Shown here one piece after another: positions 16,519 to 24,580 of a stretch of DNA of 49,683 nt; the first letter of the stretch is position 1, and every line of letters begins with the position of its first letter. The notes beneath the pieces were generated by a model. It did not search any database and was not told where the DNA came from. It saw only the letters and a list, made by a program, of their open reading frames with translations. The DNA comes from Pseudomonadota bacterium (GTDB lineage Bacteria > Pseudomonadota > Gammaproteobacteria > Burkholderiales > Thiobacillaceae). The DNA lies in assembly GCA_030691265.1 (NCBI GenBank), contig JAUYET010000110.1, positions 1-49,683 of the forward strand, written 5' to 3'. Made by a program: the position numbers and the translations under genes.

Positions 16519-17610
16519 ATGAAATGGGTAGGGTGCGCCATGCGCACTGTTTTCCGATGTGCGCACGGCGCACCCTACCTGCTGCTGCTGGGCCTCCCCG
16601 CCCAGGCCGATACCCTTTATCTCTACAACTGGAACAACTACATCTCCGCCGCCACCGTCGCCCGCTTCGAGGCGCAATGCGCTTGCCGCATAGTGCAGGA
16701 CTATTACGCCGACAACGAGGAAATGCTGGCCAAGCTGGCGGCGGGCGCATCCGGCTACGACCTGATCGTGCCAACCGGCAACGCCGTGGAAGCGCTGCTG
16801 CGCTCGAACCAGTTGCGGCCGCTGGACAAGGCGCGCCTGGCCAATCTGAAGAACATCAAGCCGGAATTCCTCAACGCCTTCTTCGATCCCGGCAACCGCT
16901 ATTCGGTGCCTTACGCCTACACGGTGACGCTGCTCGGCTACAACGTCGAGAAGCTGCGCGCGCTGAATCTGCCGAGCGACACCTGGGCGCTGATCTTCGA
17001 GCCGCGTTACCTTGTGAAGCTCAAGGGTCGGGTGACGGTGCTGGATTCGCAACGCGAACTGATGGCCGCGGCGATGCGCTACCTGGGCTATTCGGCGAAC
17101 GACACCGACGAAGCGAAATGGCAACGGGCGCGCGACCTGATCCTGCGCGCCAAGCCGTACTGGGCGGCGTTCAACGCATCGAGCTACATCAAGGAACTGA
17201 CCGTAGGCAACATCTGGCTGGCGCACGGCTATTCCAGCGACATGTTCCAGGCCCGCGCCGATGCCGAAAAGGCCGGCCGGCCGTTCCACATCGGCTATTC
17301 GATCCCCAAGGAAGGCGCGGTGCTGGCGCTCGATTCGATGGTGTTGCACAAGACCGGCCGCCAGCCGGAACTTGCGCTGCGTTTCATCGACTTCATGCTG
17401 GAAGGGCCGAACTCGGCCGAACTGACCAACCTGATCGGCTCCGGCAACCCGAACCGCGCAGCCATGCGCCACATCGCCCCGGAAATCGCCGGCAACCCCG
17501 CCGTCTTCCCCGCGGCCACCGACACCAAGCGCCTGGAAATGCTGCGCGACCTGGACCGCAAGCAGCGCCGCGTACTGAACCGCATCTGGACGGAAATCAA
17601 ACTGCGCTGA
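16519..17610 (+). CDS. potD: spermidine/putrescine-type periplasmic binding protein, REPIN in signal peptide
   Basis: 363 residues from ATG at 16519, preceded by AAGGGGGG. The mature protein begins after PAQA with DTLYLYNWNNYISAATVARF, the PotD/PotF opening, and continues through YDLIVPTGNAVEAL, YSVPYAYTVTLLGYN and FHIGYSIPKEGAVLALDSM. It would bind polyamines in the periplasm and deliver them to PotB/PotA. The signal peptide is unusual: residues 4-20 are encoded by a family A palindromic element, reading VGCAMRT...CAHGAPY, followed by a short hydrophobic run LLLLGLPAQA. An internal ATG at 16540, inside the element, is an alternative start. It ends 27 bp from the convergent ycaO. Confidence 0.88.
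   Translation: MKWVGCAMRTVFRCAHGAPYLLLLGLPAQADTLYLYNWNNYISAATVARFEAQCACRIVQDYYADNEEMLAKLAAGASGYDLIVPTGNAVEALLRSNQLRPLDKARLANLKNIKPEFLNAFFDPGNRYSVPYAYTVTLLGYNVEKLRALNLPSDTWALIFEPRYLVKLKGRVTVLDSQRELMAAAMRYLGYSANDTDEAKWQRARDLILRAKPYWAAFNASSYIKELTVGNIWLAHGYSSDMFQARADAEKAGRPFHIGYSIPKEGAVLALDSMVLHKTGRQPELALRFIDFMLEGPNSAELTNLIGSGNPNRAAMRHIAPEIAGNPAVFPAATDTKRLEMLRDLDRKQRRVLNRIWTEIKLR
16528..16578. repeat. REPIN-type palindrome, family A, inside the potD signal-peptide region
   Basis: GTAGGGTGCGCCATGCGCAC at the left and GTGCGCACGGCGCACCCTAC at the right, 51 bp, wholly within coding sequence. GTA is in frame (Val4 of PotD). Confidence 0.92.
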
Positions 17611-17637
17611 CGCTACGCCGCAAGCCCCTTCACCGTT

Positions 17638-19362
17638 TCAAGGGCACGTTGCAGGGGCCAGCTTGCGATAAGCCTTCAGCAGGCGCTGGTGCATGACGCA
17701 ACCATCCAGATCCATGCCCGGCGCTTGCAGGTCGAAGAAGCGTTCCTCGCCGCGCAGCATGGCTTGTGCGGTGTTCAGCGTATAGGCGCCATACAGGCTC
17801 AGCAGACTGTCGCGATAGGCAGCGGCATCCGGCATTTCCATCAATGTTTCGATGCAGCGATAAACCAGGCGACGGTCTGGGTCGAGTTGTTCGAACTGGC
17901 GCACCCACTGGCAGCCTTCGCGCGTGGCGTCTGCGTCCTGAAGCGCCAGCGCGAGCAGTAATTTCAGTTCGGCGACGCGCAAGTCGTGCCACAGCGACCA
18001 GGCATCTTCCGCCAGGCCGATCAACGCGGGAACCGGGCGCTGGTCGTCGAGGCCGAGTTCGTCCAACGTATCGAGCAAGTCACGCAGTTCCGCATCGCTC
18101 AACTGCGTCAGATTCAGCAAAGACGCATGCAACTGGTTGCCGACGCTGTTGTTGTTCCATTCCAGGTCGTCGAGCGGGTAAATCTCGGACATGCTGGGCA
18201 CCAGAATGCGGCAGGCGTAGACGCCCAGATGGGTGAAATCGGCGATATAGAGGTCGCGCCCGTCGGCATGAATCGCGTCGCACAGCCAGGCGAATTCCGC
18301 TTCCGTGCTGCCGCTGAAATCCCAGTCGACGAAGTCGAAATCCGGCGTCGCGCGCAGGAATTCCCAACTGATGATGCCGCTGGAATCGACGAAATGAATT
18401 TCCAGATTCTGCGACTCGGCGATCTCGTCGAGATCGAAGCCCGGCTCCGGAAACTCGCCCAGCGCATCCAGCGCACGGCCTTGCAGGAGTTCGGTGAGCG
18501 CGCGTTCCAGCGCCACTTCGAAGCACGGATGCGCGCCGAAACTGGCGAAGCAACCCTGGTCGTGCGGATTCAGCAAGGTCACGTTCATCACCGGATATTG
18601 GCCGCCGAGCGAGGCATCCTTGACCAAGATGCCGAAGCCGGCGGCGCGCAGATCGCGGATGCCGGCTTCGATTTTCGGGTAGCGGGCGATCACCGAATCC
18701 GGCACATCGGGCAGGCAAATCCCCTCGCCGATGATGCGGAATTTGACGTGCCGCTCGAAGATTTCCGACAGCGCCTGCACGCGCGCCTCGGCCGCCGTAT
18801 TGCCGGCCGACATGCCGTTGCTGACATACAGATTGCCGATCAGATTGACCGGAAACCATACGGTGACGCCGTCGCGCTGGCGCTGGTAGGGCAAGGCGCA
18901 GATGCCGCGCGCCGCGTTGCCGGAGTTGCGATCGACCAGCGCGCTGGCGGGCACCGCGTCATCCGGGTTGTAGAAAGCGCGCAGTTCGTCATCCAGCAGA
19001 CCGGCTGGCCAAGCCTCATCTTCCGGCAAGGGAAACCATTTTTCCTGCGGGTAATGCACGAATTCGCGCTGCGCGATGGTTTCGCCCAGGTAGTAATGCG
19101 ACCAGAAGTAATTGCAGCCGAGACGCTCGAAGAACTCGCCCAGCGCGCTCGCCCGCGCCGCCAGTTCGGAGGCGCCCTTGCCGTTGGTGAACAGCAGCGG
19201 GCAATCCTGGTCGCGGATATGCACCGACCAGGCGTTGGCGACCGGATTCAGCCAGGAGCGTTCTTCAATGTTGAAGCCCAGGTCCGCCAGCTTGTCCTGC
19301 ATGGATGCAATGGAGGATTCCAGCGAGGCGTCCTTGCCGGCGATGAAGCTTTCTGTAGCCAT
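17638..19362 (-). CDS. ycaO: YcaO protein (ribosomal protein S12 methylthiotransferase accessory factor)
   Basis: 574 residues, close to the 586 of E. coli YcaO and similar along its length: TNGKGASELAARASALGEFF, VNLIGNLYVSNGMSAGNT, ARVQALSEIFERHVK, SLGGQYPVM, FASFGAHPCFEVALER, HFVDSSGIISWEF and HLGVYACRILVPSMSEIYP. YcaO-domain proteins bind ATP to activate backbone amides; the E. coli protein assists RimO-dependent methylthiolation of S12. No peptide precursor or cyclodehydratase partner is nearby, which favours the housekeeping role over peptide modification. ATG at 19362 fits the family start; its ribosome site is weak. Convergent with potD, divergent from selO. Confidence 0.93.
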   Translation of the reverse strand: MATESFIAGKDASLESSIASMQDKLADLGFNIEERSWLNPVANAWSVHIRDQDCPLLFTNGKGASELAARASALGEFFERLGCNYFWSHYYLGETIAQREFVHYPQEKWFPLPEDEAWPAGLLDDELRAFYNPDDAVPASALVDRNSGNAARGICALPYQRQRDGVTVWFPVNLIGNLYVSNGMSAGNTAAEARVQALSEIFERHVKFRIIGEGICLPDVPDSVIARYPKIEAGIRDLRAAGFGILVKDASLGGQYPVMNVTLLNPHDQGCFASFGAHPCFEVALERALTELLQGRALDALGEFPEPGFDLDEIAESQNLEIHFVDSSGIISWEFLRATPDFDFVDWDFSGSTEAEFAWLCDAIHADGRDLYIADFTHLGVYACRILVPSMSEIYPLDDLEWNNNSVGNQLHASLLNLTQLSDAELRDLLDTLDELGLDDQRPVPALIGLAEDAWSLWHDLRVAELKLLLALALQDADATREGCQWVRQFEQLDPDRRLVYRCIETLMEMPDAAAYRDSLLSLYGAYTLNTAQAMLRGEERFFDLQAPGMDLDGCVMHQRLLKAYRKLAPATCP

Positions 19363-19381
19363 GAAATTTCCAGATTTTTGA

Positions 19382-19437
19382 GTAGGGTGCGCCGTGCGCA
19401 CCATGACACGTTAAATGGTGCGCACGGCGCACCCTAC
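19382..19437. repeat. REPIN-type palindrome, family A, upstream of ycaO
   Basis: GTAGGGTGCGCCGTGCGCAC at the left and its complement at the right, 56 bp, 19 bp upstream of the ycaO start in the ycaO/selO divergent region. Confidence 0.92.
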
Positions 19438-19500
19438 AGGAATAGGGGCGAGGCGGAATTATCTGCGAGCCGTCAACCGCGCGGTTAAAATCCCGACAAA

Positions 19501-19536
19501 CTTAGTCGGATACTTAGTCGGATACTTAGTCGGACA
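19501..19536. repeat. 3 x 12-bp tandem repeat in the selO leader
   Basis: CTTAGTCGGATA, CTTAGTCGGATA and CTTAGTCGGACA end 6 bp before the selO ATG. They occupy the position of the ribosome-binding site, and no good Shine-Dalgarno is seen, so unit number may affect translation. Confidence 0.85.
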
Positions 19537-19542
19537 TTAACC

Positions 19543-21003
19543 ATGCCTCAATTTCCCCCCCTCCAAGCCGGATTCCACGCCCTCGGCACGGACTTCTTCA
19601 GCACTATTCAGCCCACACCGTTGAGCGATGCCCACCTCGCCGCCTGGAACCCGGCGCTGGCCGCCGAACTGGGCTTGCCGGAAGAACTGGCGAATAGCGA
19701 CGCCACGCTCGACCTGCTCGCCGGCAACGTCGCGCCGATCAGCCCGCCGGCCATCACCACGGTCTATTCCGGGCATCAGTTCGGCGTCTGGGCCGGGCAA
19801 TTGGGCGATGGCCGCGCCATCCTGCTGGGTGAGTTGTACGACAACGAAATGAACAGCCACGAAATCCAGCTCAAAGGCGCCGGCCGCACGCCCTATTCGC
19901 GTCGCGGCGACGGCCGCGCCGTGTTGCGCTCCAGCATCCGCGAATACCTGTGTTCCGAAGCCATGCACGGCCTCGGCATCCCCACCACGCGCGCGCTGGC
20001 ACTGGTGACATCGAGCGAAGAAGTCTATCGGGAAGACGTGGAAACCGCCGCCGTGGTCACCCGCGTCGCGCCCAGTTTTCTGCGCTTCGGTCACTTCGAG
20101 CATTTCTTTTACGCCGGCGACCACGCCCAGTTGCAACAGCTTGCCGACTACGCCATCCAGCGCTACTTCCCGGCGTCTCTCGATGCCGCCACCCCCTATC
20201 AGGCTTTGCTCGACACCGTCATCGCGCGCACCGCCGAACTGATCGCCGCCTGGCAAGCGGTCGGCTTCTGCCATGGCGTCATGAACAGCGACAACATGTC
20301 GCTGCTCGGCCTGACCATCGACTACGGCCCCTACGGCTTCCTCGACGGCTTCGACGCCAACCACATCTGCAACCATTCCGACCACGAAGGCCGCTACAGC
20401 TACGCCAACCAGCCGGAAATCGGCCTGTTCAACCTGCAATGTCTGGCGCAAGCCCTGCTGCCGCTGCTCGACCGCGATGCGGCCATCGCCACCCTCAACG
20501 GCTATCAAGCCCGCTTCAAAGCCGCCCACCTGGCGCGCTTCCGCGAAAAACTGGGCCTGACCACGCACGAACCGGAAGACAAAAACCTGCTCAACACCCT
20601 GTTCAGCCTGATGCAAACCAGCCGCACCGACTGGACGATCTTCTGGCGCCGACTATGCGACTTCGACAGCCGCCCCGAAGCGGTGAACGAATCTCTTCGC
20701 GATCTCTTCCTGGATCGCCCCGCCTTCGACGCCTGGGCCGCCGATTACCGTTTGCGCCTGCGACACGAAGCCAGCCAGGACAGCGAACGACAAGCCCGCA
20801 TGCGCCGAATCAACCCCAAATACATCCTGCGCAACCACCTCGCCGAACAAGCCATCCGCAACGCCAGCGCCGGCGACTTCAGCCAGATCGAAACCCTGCG
20901 CCGCCTGCTCGCCCGCCCCTATGACGAACAACCCGAATTCGAAACCTACGCCGGCCTGCCACCCGACTGGGCGAATGATTTATCGGTGAGTTGCTCGTCG
21001 TAA
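19543..21003 (+). CDS. selO: protein adenylyltransferase SelO (YdiU)
   Basis: 486 residues, a full-length pseudokinase-fold AMPylase that transfers AMP from ATP to Ser/Thr/Tyr of target proteins, linked to oxidative-stress control. Conserved segments include VYSGHQFGVWAGQLGDGRA, LKGAGRTPYSRRGDGRAVLR, the metal-binding FCHGVMNSDNMSLLGLTID and DYGPYGFLDGFD. The C-terminus ends VSCSS; the penultimate region is where eukaryotic SelO carries selenocysteine and bacteria Cys. Its neighbour ycaO is divergent, with a REPIN and 12-bp tandem repeats between them. Confidence 0.95.
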   Translation: MPQFPPLQAGFHALGTDFFSTIQPTPLSDAHLAAWNPALAAELGLPEELANSDATLDLLAGNVAPISPPAITTVYSGHQFGVWAGQLGDGRAILLGELYDNEMNSHEIQLKGAGRTPYSRRGDGRAVLRSSIREYLCSEAMHGLGIPTTRALALVTSSEEVYREDVETAAVVTRVAPSFLRFGHFEHFFYAGDHAQLQQLADYAIQRYFPASLDAATPYQALLDTVIARTAELIAAWQAVGFCHGVMNSDNMSLLGLTIDYGPYGFLDGFDANHICNHSDHEGRYSYANQPEIGLFNLQCLAQALLPLLDRDAAIATLNGYQARFKAAHLARFREKLGLTTHEPEDKNLLNTLFSLMQTSRTDWTIFWRRLCDFDSRPEAVNESLRDLFLDRPAFDAWAADYRLRLRHEASQDSERQARMRRINPKYILRNHLAEQAIRNASAGDFSQIETLRRLLARPYDEQPEFETYAGLPPDWANDLSVSCSS

Positions 21004-21321
21004 ACGCGCACGGGCGGTCTCCAGTCAACTCAACCGTGAAACCGCGATTCGGCGAGAAGCAGAACAATCCGTCATCTGCCCATCAAGGATATGAAAAACC
21101 GGCTCTCGGATTAATTTGCCTGCCGCGAACAAGCGCCGCGCCGGGAATCTGCTGAACCGCGCTCCGGTTTTCTTGCCGAGGCGGCACGAAACGCCATGCG
21201 GTAGGGCGTGCTGCCGGGTGGAATTCGAGCCTGGAACATTTTTTGTGGAAGCGCTCGTAGGTGCGAATTTATTCGCACCGAAGTCCTTGATTGTGCGAAT
21301 AAATGCGCACCTACGCGCGCT
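21004..21321. other. intergenic stretch with one REPIN
   Basis: 318 bases between convergent selO and manC. Apart from the family E palindrome at 21256-21315, immediately after the manC stop, I see no gene, promoter or clear T-tailed terminator. Confidence 0.6.
21256..21315. repeat. REPIN-type palindrome, family E, downstream of manC
   Basis: CGTAGGTGCGAATTTATTCG at the left and the complementary half ending GCGCACCTACG at the right. Each half is a GTAG foot plus a GTGCGAAT/ATTCGCAC hairpin. It begins 6 bp beyond the manC stop and may act as its 3' stabiliser or terminator. Confidence 0.9.
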
Positions 21322-22737
21322 TCAACTGCGTTGATAAATATCCTCGAAGCGGACGATGTCGTCTTCGCCCAGATAGCTGCCGGATTGCACTTCGATCAGG
21401 TGTAGCGGCACGCGGCCCGGGTTTTCCAGGCGGTGTGTGGTGCCGAGCGGGATGTAGGTGGACTGGTTTTCCGTCAGTAGTTCTTCCACGCCGTCGCGCG
21501 TCACTCGTGCCGTGCCGGAAACCACGATCCAGTGTTCGGCGCGGTGATGGTGCATCTGCAGGGAAAGCTTTTCGCCCGGTTTGACCATGATGCGTTTGAC
21601 CTGGAAACGCTCGCCCAAGTCGATGCCTTCGTACCAGCCCCAGGGGCGGAATACGCGGGTATGGAATTCGTGTTCGCTGCGGCCGCTGGCTTTGAGGAAA
21701 TCGACGATCTTTTTCACGTCCTGGGCGCAGTTTTTGTCCGCCACCAGAACGGCGTCGGCGGTTTCCACGATCAGCAGGTTGGCGACGCCGATTGCCGCCA
21801 CCATGCGCGATTCGGCGCGCACCAGGCTGTCGTTGACGCCATCCAGATAGACATCGCCGCGCAGCACATTGCCGTTGGCGTCCTTGCTGCCGACATCCCA
21901 CAACGCCGACCAGGCGCCGATGTCGTTCCAGCCGATGTCGGTGGGCACCACGGCGGCGTGTTGCGTGTGTTCCATCACCGCGTAGTCGATCGAATCCGAC
22001 GGGCAGGCGGCGAAGGCGGTCTTGTCCAGACGGCAGAAATCCAGGTCGTGCTGGCCGCGATTCAGTGCTTCCTCGCAGGCGGTGAGGATGTCCGGCCGGG
22101 TGCTTTCCAGTTCATCGAGAAATTGCTGGCAATTGAACAGGAACATGCCGCTGTTCCAGTAGTAATCGCCGGCAGCAAGGAATTTTTCGGCGTTTTCCAG
22201 ATTCGGTTTTTCCACGAAGCGCGCAACCCGGTGTGCCGCGCCGGCCGGCAAGACGTCGCCGCGCTGGATATAGCCGTAGCCGGTTTCCGGTGCATCCGGG
22301 ACGATGCCGAAGGTGACCAGAAAACCCGCACCTACCGCATCCAGACCGGCGCGGATGGCGGTATGGAATGCCGCGACATCGCGAATCAGGTGGTCGGCGG
22401 GCAGCAACAACATCACCGCATCCGGGTCGCGTTTGAGCAGCGTCAGCGCGGCAATGGCGGCGGCCGGCGCGGTGTTGCGGCCAACCGGTTCCAGGTAAAT
22501 GCCCAGGGGCTCGATGCCGATTTCGTGCATCTGCTCGGCGATCAGAAAACGGTGTTCGTTATTGCATACGATCAGCGGTTGTCCGATATCCGGCAGGCCG
22601 GCCAGGCGCTGCACGGTTTCCTGCACCATGGTCAGGTCCGATGCCAGCGGCAACAACTGCTTGGGCAGCGCCGCGCGCGACAGGGGCCAAAGGCGGGTGC
22701 CGGAACCACCGGAGAGAATGACGGGATAAATGGTCAT
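21322..22737 (-). CDS. manC: mannose-1-phosphate guanylyltransferase / mannose-6-phosphate isomerase
   Basis: 471 residues, the usual bifunctional type II PMI. The N-terminal nucleotidyltransferase has VILSGGSGTRLWPLSR with PKQ close behind, LLLPADHLI, FVEKPN and WNSGMFLF. The C-terminal cupin isomerase domain has RPWGWYEGID, FQVKRIMVKPGEKLSLQMHH (metal-binding His) and HWIVVSGTA. It makes GDP-mannose for exopolysaccharide or O-antigen. The start at 22737 gives the canonical MTIYPVILSGG; an upstream start lies in a repeat. No other polysaccharide gene is nearby. Confidence 0.95.
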   Translation of the reverse strand: MTIYPVILSGGSGTRLWPLSRAALPKQLLPLASDLTMVQETVQRLAGLPDIGQPLIVCNNEHRFLIAEQMHEIGIEPLGIYLEPVGRNTAPAAAIAALTLLKRDPDAVMLLLPADHLIRDVAAFHTAIRAGLDAVGAGFLVTFGIVPDAPETGYGYIQRGDVLPAGAAHRVARFVEKPNLENAEKFLAAGDYYWNSGMFLFNCQQFLDELESTRPDILTACEEALNRGQHDLDFCRLDKTAFAACPSDSIDYAVMEHTQHAAVVPTDIGWNDIGAWSALWDVGSKDANGNVLRGDVYLDGVNDSLVRAESRMVAAIGVANLLIVETADAVLVADKNCAQDVKKIVDFLKASGRSEHEFHTRVFRPWGWYEGIDLGERFQVKRIMVKPGEKLSLQMHHHRAEHWIVVSGTARVTRDGVEELLTENQSTYIPLGTTHRLENPGRVPLHLIEVQSGSYLGEDDIVRFEDIYQRS

Positions 22738-22764
22738 ATCGGGCTCATCGTTGAAGTTGGAGTT

Positions 22765-22840
22765 GTAGGTTGGGCAAAGCGCAGCGTGCCCAACATCGAC
22801 GCGTGAAATGTTGGGCACGCTGCGCTTTGCCCAACCTACG
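22765..22840. repeat. REPIN-type palindrome, family B, between the CYTH-CHAD gene and manC
   Basis: GTAGGTTGGGCAAAGCGCAG at the left and its near-exact complement at the right, 76 bp, upstream of manC. Each half is a GTTGGGC/GCCCAAC hairpin above a GTAG foot. Confidence 0.93.
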
Positions 22841-22926
22841 AAGCTACGAAGCTGCGTCGCAGCGCTCGCGAGTCTATCGGCCCGGAATCAATTTTTCATG
22901 AGGGTAGAAGAGAAAATCTCCACCAC

Positions 22927-24441
22927 TCATCGCCAGAACAATCTGGATTGCACCAGACGCCGCCAGATCGAGCCGGATAGTTGCGCATGCCGCGCGGCTT
23001 CGACTTCCAGCGCGCCGGCAAGGCGGCCGAGGTCAAAACTGAGCGGGGCGGATTTCTTCGGCAGCGCGTGCAGCAGTTGTGCGCCGACATGCGCGTCATT
23101 TGCGCGTCCCAAGCCATTTTGCAAAGCGGTCAGGGCCTCGATGAAACGCATGCCGCGTTTGCCGTACAGCGGCGCGAAGGCATCTGCCGCGTAACGCATC
23201 TTCTTGGCGGCGATGCGCGCCATGTGGCGCTCGGCCGGGCCGAGTTTGGCGAAGTTGCGGCAGCGTTTGCGCAGCATGAGCCAGCGTTTTTCGAGAATTT
23301 TCGCGGCCCATTCCTTGCTGTCCAGCATGCCTGCGTCGGCGGGCGTCGTCAGCAGACTGCGGCCGATGTCGAGCACAAGTCGGGTGAATGCGGGCGCGAG
23401 CAACAGCGCTTGCGCCTGTTGGCGGGTGTGTGCGGCGATGTCGCGCACCAGGGCGAGCATGGCATCGTCGGCCTGCGCCATCGGTTGCATATTCGTTTGC
23501 GTCTTGCCTTGCACGCCTCCCAGCGCCGCCAGGGTCTTGGGCAGGGTCTCATGCAAGAACACATCCCAGTCGCGCGCGGGATTGAGCGCGCACAACGTCT
23601 CGCGTAGCGACTGATCCCAGTCCGGTGCGGCCTGGCCCAACGCCTTCGCCAGCGTCACCCCTACGCGCAGGCGACGCAGCGCGATGCGAAGTTGATGCAG
23701 ATATTCGGTGTCGTGTGCTTGCTCCAGAAAGCCCGGCACGTTGGCGACGCATTGCACCAGCGCGGCCTGCATTACCGCATTCCAGGCGACACCGGCGGTT
23801 TGTTCCGGCTGAATTGCCGGGCGCACGGCTTTGGCCGGGGCGGGGCTGCTGGCGCCACACAGGAGGTAGCCGCGTTCCGCCTTGCTGCGCGGTTCGATGT
23901 TGAGGGGTACCTGTTCCAGCAACTGTGTCGCCAGGTCGAACAGAAACTTGGGCGCGCCGGACTTGAGTTCGATCTCCACCTCGGAAAGTGCCTGGTGCGC
24001 TTCGCCGGCGTGGATTTCGCCAATATCGAGCGCCAGTTCAGCCTGATCCTCGCCATGCCCGATTTGCCAGGTGGTGCGCTGAAACTCGGTGATGAACGCC
24101 GGTGCGATGTGCTTCAGGTCGATCCCGGCCAGCAAATCCAGCGCCGCTTGCGGCAGCACAGCGAAATCCGGGCTGGCGCCGCCGGCGACGGCCATTTCCC
24201 ATTCCGGTCGGCTCGACAGCGCGCCCACCGCTTGCGCCTCGGCTTTCAGCGTCTGCACCCAGTGATAGCCCACTCGCCGCACGCGCAACGCGATGCCGCG
24301 CTGCATCAGGGCGAACTCCGGCGTGTCGAAATAAATGCTGAGCAGCGCGTGCCGCACCGGTTTGATCGCGCGCAACAGCGGATGCCTGCGGATCGCGGCG
24401 GCATGGCGCGGCGGCAACGCCAGTTTCAGTTCGATTTCCAT
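22927..24441 (-). CDS. CYTH and CHAD domain protein (inorganic triphosphatase-like)
   Basis: 504 residues. The CYTH domain (about 1-205) starts with the signature EIELKL and includes SIYFDTPEFAL, ALRVRR, LKAE and the acidic strand EVEIELKSG. This triphosphate tunnel metalloenzyme fold hydrolyses tripolyphosphate in E. coli YgiF. The CHAD domain (about 230-500) is a helical, His/Lys/Arg-rich phosphate-binding module (EYLHQLRIALRRLRVGV, RHMARIAAKKMRYAADAF). CHAD proteins bind polyphosphate. It is divergent from ppk1, supporting a role in polyphosphate metabolism. Its ribosome-binding site is duplicated by a 12-bp tandem repeat. Confidence 0.9.
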   Translation of the reverse strand: MEIELKLALPPRHAAAIRRHPLLRAIKPVRHALLSIYFDTPEFALMQRGIALRVRRVGYHWVQTLKAEAQAVGALSSRPEWEMAVAGGASPDFAVLPQAALDLLAGIDLKHIAPAFITEFQRTTWQIGHGEDQAELALDIGEIHAGEAHQALSEVEIELKSGAPKFLFDLATQLLEQVPLNIEPRSKAERGYLLCGASSPAPAKAVRPAIQPEQTAGVAWNAVMQAALVQCVANVPGFLEQAHDTEYLHQLRIALRRLRVGVTLAKALGQAAPDWDQSLRETLCALNPARDWDVFLHETLPKTLAALGGVQGKTQTNMQPMAQADDAMLALVRDIAAHTRQQAQALLLAPAFTRLVLDIGRSLLTTPADAGMLDSKEWAAKILEKRWLMLRKRCRNFAKLGPAERHMARIAAKKMRYAADAFAPLYGKRGMRFIEALTALQNGLGRANDAHVGAQLLHALPKKSAPLSFDLGRLAGALEVEAARHAQLSGSIWRRLVQSRLFWR

Positions 24442-24446
24442 GTCGA

Positions 24447-24474
24447 TGCTCCTGTAGGTGCTCCTGTAGGTGCT
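24447..24474. repeat. tandem 12-bp repeat duplicating the Shine-Dalgarno of the CYTH-CHAD gene
   Basis: On the minus strand the unit CACCTACAGGAG occurs twice. The proximal AGGAG lies 7 bases before the ATG at 24441 and the second copy 12 bases further out. Confidence 0.8.
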
Positions 24475-24554
24475 AAGGCCCCAAACCCGACGAGCGTGAT
24501 AGTAGGCGGATACGCATTGAGGTTAGCATCCGGGCCCCTACTTCGTGTTAAAGG

Positions 24555-24566
24555 CTCGTTAACGAG
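24555..24566. promoter_or_regulatory. perfect 12-bp palindrome upstream of ppk1
   Basis: CTCGTTAACGAG, 14 bp before the ppk1 ATG. It could be a small operator or a hairpin sequestering the start region; no Shine-Dalgarno is visible for ppk1. Only the symmetry is observed. Confidence 0.3.
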
Positions 24567-24580
24567 TCTCGAACCTACTT

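Noticed and set aside
17638-19362. YcaO as part of a thiazole/oxazole-modified peptide cluster
   Set aside because: Full-length similarity to E. coli YcaO and no precursor peptide, dehydrogenase or partner protein nearby.
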